From contig NZ_VRSV01000002.1 of the NCBI RefSeq assembly GCF_008017415.1, positions 744,001-808,000 on the forward strand: a DNA stretch of 64,000 bases, in the 5' to 3' direction. This stretch comes from Microbacterium hatanonis. GTDB lineage: Bacteria; Actinomycetota; Actinomycetes; Actinomycetales; Microbacteriaceae. Under the pieces are notes generated by a model. It ran no database searches. It saw only the letters and a list, made by a program, of their open reading frames with translations, and was not told where the DNA came from. Below are positions 61,427 to 64,000 of this stretch, in pieces; the first letter of the stretch is position 1; the number at the start of each line of letters is the position of its first letter. A program made the translations under genes and the position numbers.

Positions 61427-61493
61427 CCGCTGAGAGTCCAGAACACCCGGACACTTCGCCCCCGGCGCCCGGGTGTCCTGGACTCTCAGCGGG
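61427..61493. terminator. Repeat-family hairpin between iclR and acyl-CoA dehydrogenase
   Basis: A 25-bp stem with one mismatch (61426-61450 with 61469-61493), core ACACCCGG/CCGGGTGT, loop 18 nt. It includes the stop of the dehydrogenase gene. Homologous, gap-free, to 24792-24854. Confidence 0.85.
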
Positions 61494-62661
61494 TGAAGGC
61501 GCTGAGGCCCGTGACCGCCCGGCCCACGATGAGGGCGTTGATCTCGCGGGTGCCCTCGAACGTGTAAAGCGCCTCGGCGTCGGCGAACATCCGCGCCACG
61601 TCGGTATCGACCCGGATGCCCTCGGCCCCGCACACCTCCCGCGCGAGCGCGACGGTCTCGCGCGCGCGATCGGCCGTCCACATCTTCACCAGCGCGGCGT
61701 GCTCCTCACCCAGACGCCCCGCCTGCCGGAGGTCGGTGAGGCCCACCGCCATCGCCAGCGATGCGGTGGCGTTCCCCAGCATCCGCGCCAGCTTCTCCTG
61801 CACGAGCTGGAAGCCGGCGATCGGACGGCCGAACTGCTCGCGCCGGAGGGCGTAGGCGAGCGCGGCCTCGTAGGCGCCCACCTGGAGGCCGGCCGCGTTC
61901 CACGCGACGACGTGCCGGAGCTTCGCGAGGATCGCCGACAGGTCGCCGAAGTCGTCGATGCGCTGCAGGCGGTCCGTCTCCGGGACCACGACGTCGGTGA
62001 GCTCGATGTCGGCGTTCCGCACCATCCGGAGGCTGATCTTCCCCGAGATGTCGGTGAGCGAGACCCCGGGGGCCTCGCGGGGCACGAGGAAGACCTTCGC
62101 GCGCCCGTCGGAGGCATCGCGGGCGACCACGAGGAAGACGTCCGAAATGGCCGCGTTCCCGATCCATCGCTTGCGGCCGCTGATCCGCCACACGTCGCCG
62201 TCACGGGTGGCCGTGGTCTGCATGCCGCCGGCGACATCCGAGCCGTGCTCCGGCTCGGTCAGGGCGAAGCATCCGGTCAACGAGAACGAGGCGATCCTCG
62301 GGTCCCACCGCGCGACCTGCTCGGCCGACCCGCCCTCGCGCACCACGGTGCGGAACATGCCGACCTGGCCGCCGTAGACCGTGCCGATGGACATGTCGCA
62401 CCGGGCGAACTCGAAGTGCTTGAAGCCGACGTAGAGGGGGTCGGGAGTCCCGTCCGGTCCGGCGACGGCCGGGTCGTCCTCCAGGTCGAGGGCCGCGAGC
62501 TCGAGACGCAGGTGCGCGGGGCAGTGGGCGTCCTCCCACCACTGCGCCAGGTGGGGCCGCGCCCTCTCGTCGAGGAGCGCGCGCAGCGCCGCGATCTTGG
62601 CTCGCGCGGCGGGGGAGAGCCGGTCGGCGAAGCCGAACAGGTCGGTCGCCGCGTCACTCAC
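61486..62661 (-). CDS. Acyl-CoA dehydrogenase (glutaryl-CoA dehydrogenase-like)
   Basis: 391 residues, FAD-dependent. CFALTEPEHGSDVAGGMQTTA and WRISGRKRWIGNAAISDVFLV bind FAD and substrate, AYALRREQFGRPIAGFQLVQEKLA follows, and the catalytic base is the glutamate in YTFEGTREINALIVGRAVTG. Closest in pattern to glutaryl-CoA dehydrogenases. GTG at 62661 overlaps the amidohydrolase stop by 8 nt. Confidence 0.9.
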   Translation of the reverse strand: MSDAATDLFGFADRLSPAARAKIAALRALLDERARPHLAQWWEDAHCPAHLRLELAALDLEDDPAVAGPDGTPDPLYVGFKHFEFARCDMSIGTVYGGQVGMFRTVVREGGSAEQVARWDPRIASFSLTGCFALTEPEHGSDVAGGMQTTATRDGDVWRISGRKRWIGNAAISDVFLVVARDASDGRAKVFLVPREAPGVSLTDISGKISLRMVRNADIELTDVVVPETDRLQRIDDFGDLSAILAKLRHVVAWNAAGLQVGAYEAALAYALRREQFGRPIAGFQLVQEKLARMLGNATASLAMAVGLTDLRQAGRLGEEHAALVKMWTADRARETVALAREVCGAEGIRVDTDVARMFADAEALYTFEGTREINALIVGRAVTGLSAFTR

Positions 62662-63544
62662 CCGCGAGCCCCAGGAGCCTCACCGCGTTGTCCTTCAGGA
62701 TCATCGCGCGCACGTCGTCGGGGTACTCCAGCAGCGCGAAGTCGGTCAGCCAGCGCTCGGCGGTGAGCGCGGGCATATCCGACCCGAAGAGCACCTTCTT
62801 CTTCAGGTACGTCCGCGCCGCGCGCACGAGTGCGGGCGGGAAGTACTTCGGCGACCATCCCGACAGGTCGATCCACGCGTTCGCCTTGTGGGTCGCGATC
62901 GAGATCGCCTCGTCCTGCCACGGGACGCTCGGGTGCGCCATGATGACCGGGAGGTGAGGATGCCGCGCTGCGACGTCGTCGAGGAGCATCGGGTTCGACA
63001 GGCTGAGCCGGAAGCCCCATCCGCCCGGAAGCCCCGCGCCCGCGCCGGTCTGCCCGGTGTGCACGAGGATCGGCAGACCGAGCTCCTCGATCGCGGCGAA
63101 GAGGGGGATGTAGGCGGGGTCCGAGGGGTCGAACGCCTGCACCGACGGGTGGAACTTGAACCCTCGCACCCCCAGCTCGATGGCCTGCCGCCGCGCCTCC
63201 TCGACGGCGGCCTCGCCCTGCAGCGGATCGACGCTCCCGAAGGGGATCAGCACGTCGGCGTTCCTGCGCGCACCCGCGACGAGGTCGTCGACGCTGTTCG
63301 GTCGGTGGTCGAGGTTGGTGGTCGCATCGACCGTGAAGACCACGGCGCCGGTGTTGCGGGCGCGGTAGTACTCCGCCGTCTGATCGACGGTGCGCGGCTT
63401 CTCGCTGCTCTTGAAGTAGGCCGCCATCGCCTCGGTCAGAGCGGGCGGCGAGGCCGTCCGTCCCGACTCGTCGATCGACACGTGCACGTGCACGTCGATC
63501 ATCGACACCTTCGCGGGGTCGAACCCCGGCCATCCCGCGCTCAT
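62654..63544 (-). CDS. Amidohydrolase family 2 protein
   Basis: 296 residues, metal-dependent TIM barrel. The metal motif is IDVHVHV near residue 18, with further ligands in GFKFHPSVQAF, IMAHPSV and the aspartate of FGSDMPA. Members hydrolyse or decarboxylate aromatic/cyclic acids. Overlaps both neighbours (ATGA upstream). Confidence 0.9.
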   Translation of the reverse strand: MSAGWPGFDPAKVSMIDVHVHVSIDESGRTASPPALTEAMAAYFKSSEKPRTVDQTAEYYRARNTGAVVFTVDATTNLDHRPNSVDDLVAGARRNADVLIPFGSVDPLQGEAAVEEARRQAIELGVRGFKFHPSVQAFDPSDPAYIPLFAAIEELGLPILVHTGQTGAGAGLPGGWGFRLSLSNPMLLDDVAARHPHLPVIMAHPSVPWQDEAISIATHKANAWIDLSGWSPKYFPPALVRAARTYLKKKVLFGSDMPALTAERWLTDFALLEYPDDVRAMILKDNAVRLLGLAGE

Positions 63545-64000
63545 CGCACCGCCTCCGCCAGCTCGCGCTCCGCGTCCTGCTTGACGCGGGCGAGCTCGAC
63601 CTTCCCGGTCATCGACCGTTCCAGGCTCGGCCGCACGAAGACGTGCCGGGGCTTCTTGTAGCCGGCGAGACGCTCGTCGAGGTAGGTCCGCAGCTCCTCG
63701 ACGTCGATCTCCCGCCCCGGCACCGGGGAGACCATGGCGCTCACGACCTCGCCGAAGCGGCGATCGGGCAGACCGAAGACGACGGCGTCGTCGACGGTCG
63801 GGTGCGACAGGAGGGCCTCCTCGACCTCGGCGGGGAACACCTTCTCGCCGCCGGTGTTCACCACGGCGCTGAGGCGTCCGAGCAGCTCGACCGAGCCGTC
63901 GCCCCTGGCGCGGGCCCAGTCGCCGGGCATGATGTAGCGGTTGCCGCGGATGGTGGGGAACGTCTCGGCCGTCTTCGCCGGATCGCGGTAGTACCCCTTC
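63541..64000 (-). CDS. Acyl-CoA synthetase, C-terminal part (cut by window edge)
   Basis: The last 152 residues of an AMP-forming ligase; the N-terminus is beyond 64000. The hinge GRLSAVVNTGGEKVFPAEVEEALLSHP and catalytic lysine region in RSMTGKVELARVK are intact. It is the first visible gene of the ligase-amidohydrolase-dehydrogenase operon. Confidence 0.9.
   Translation of the reverse strand, partial: KGYYRDPAKTAETFPTIRGNRYIMPGDWARARGDGSVELLGRLSAVVNTGGEKVFPAEVEEALLSHPTVDDAVVFGLPDRRFGEVVSAMVSPVPGREIDVEELRTYLDERLAGYKKPRHVFVRPSLERSMTGKVELARVKQDAERELAEAVR

Noticed and set aside
1..64000. CRISPR arrays, tRNA or rRNA genes, prophage or transposase genes
   Set aside because: None seen: no regular repeat-spacer pattern, no cloverleaf with CCA end, no integrase or transposase motifs.

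Overview
The window is a gene-dense, high-GC stretch of chromosome that reads as an actinobacterium of the Microbacteriaceae, most likely Microbacterium. This is inference from five things: strong G/C third-codon bias, frequent GTG starts and 4-nt ATGA/GTGA gene overlaps, promoters whose -10 hexamer lies 6-8 nt from the start codon (leaderless mRNAs), two secreted proteins ending in an LAATG class E sortase signal, and the nonamer GGATGCTGC/GCAGCATCC, seen more than 30 times. There is no rRNA, tRNA, CRISPR array, prophage or insertion sequence. It looks like ordinary core or near-core chromosome rather than an island.

Layout. 0-3.2 kb: SRPBCC protein and an ABC exporter. 3.2-8.1 kb: methylcitrate operon prpD-prpB-prpC with a thiolase. 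8.2-12.0 kb: large LAATG-anchored 5'-nucleotidase. 12.2-15.8 kb: enoyl-CoA hydratase, cytochrome b561-like protein, gamma-glutamyltransferase. 15.9-21 kb: stand-alone CofE, GNAT, thioesterase, membrane protein and an unrecognised three-gene membrane-anchored set. 21-24.8 kb: fused PutA. 24.9-33.2 kb: methionine salvage locus. 33.3-35.7 kb: MGT glycosyltransferase, TetR regulator and a small membrane protein. 35.9-39.4 kb: second LAATG protein, an alpha/beta hydrolase. 39.7-41.8 kb: dimethylargininase and ornithine aminotransferase. 41.9-43.4 kb: molybdopterin oxidoreductase. 43.5-48.2 kb: CitA/CitB-type two-component system divergent from dctA and a CitE-like lyase. 48.4-51.9 kb: circularly permuted ATP-grasp, alpha-E and transglutaminase genes. 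52-57.4 kb: small unknowns, acyl-CoA ligase, atypical SDR, spermidine synthase-like protein, DUF368. 57.5-64 kb: DHA2 drug exporter, alditol oxidase-like flavoprotein, IclR regulator and a fatty/aromatic-acid type catabolic operon running off the right edge.

The most interesting system is the methionine salvage locus. mtnD runs leftward from a promoter region that also drives a rightward ribose-type ABC importer (binding protein, double ATPase, permease) ending in mtnK, while mtnA-mtnC-mtnB converge on it from the right. The pathway genes present start at 5-methylthioribose and end at the 2-oxo acid. A nucleosidase (MtnN) is not here, which suggests the importer brings in free methylthioribose. 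Arginine/proline catabolism is also spread through the window: ddaH and rocD feed glutamate semialdehyde to PutA.

Non-coding signals deserve equal attention: two gap-free homologous 83-nt palindromic elements 22 kb apart, two homologous hairpins 37 kb apart between convergent genes, a 21-bp operator repeated at both ends of the tetR gene, and a 30-bp dispersed repeat inserted in frame inside ddaH.
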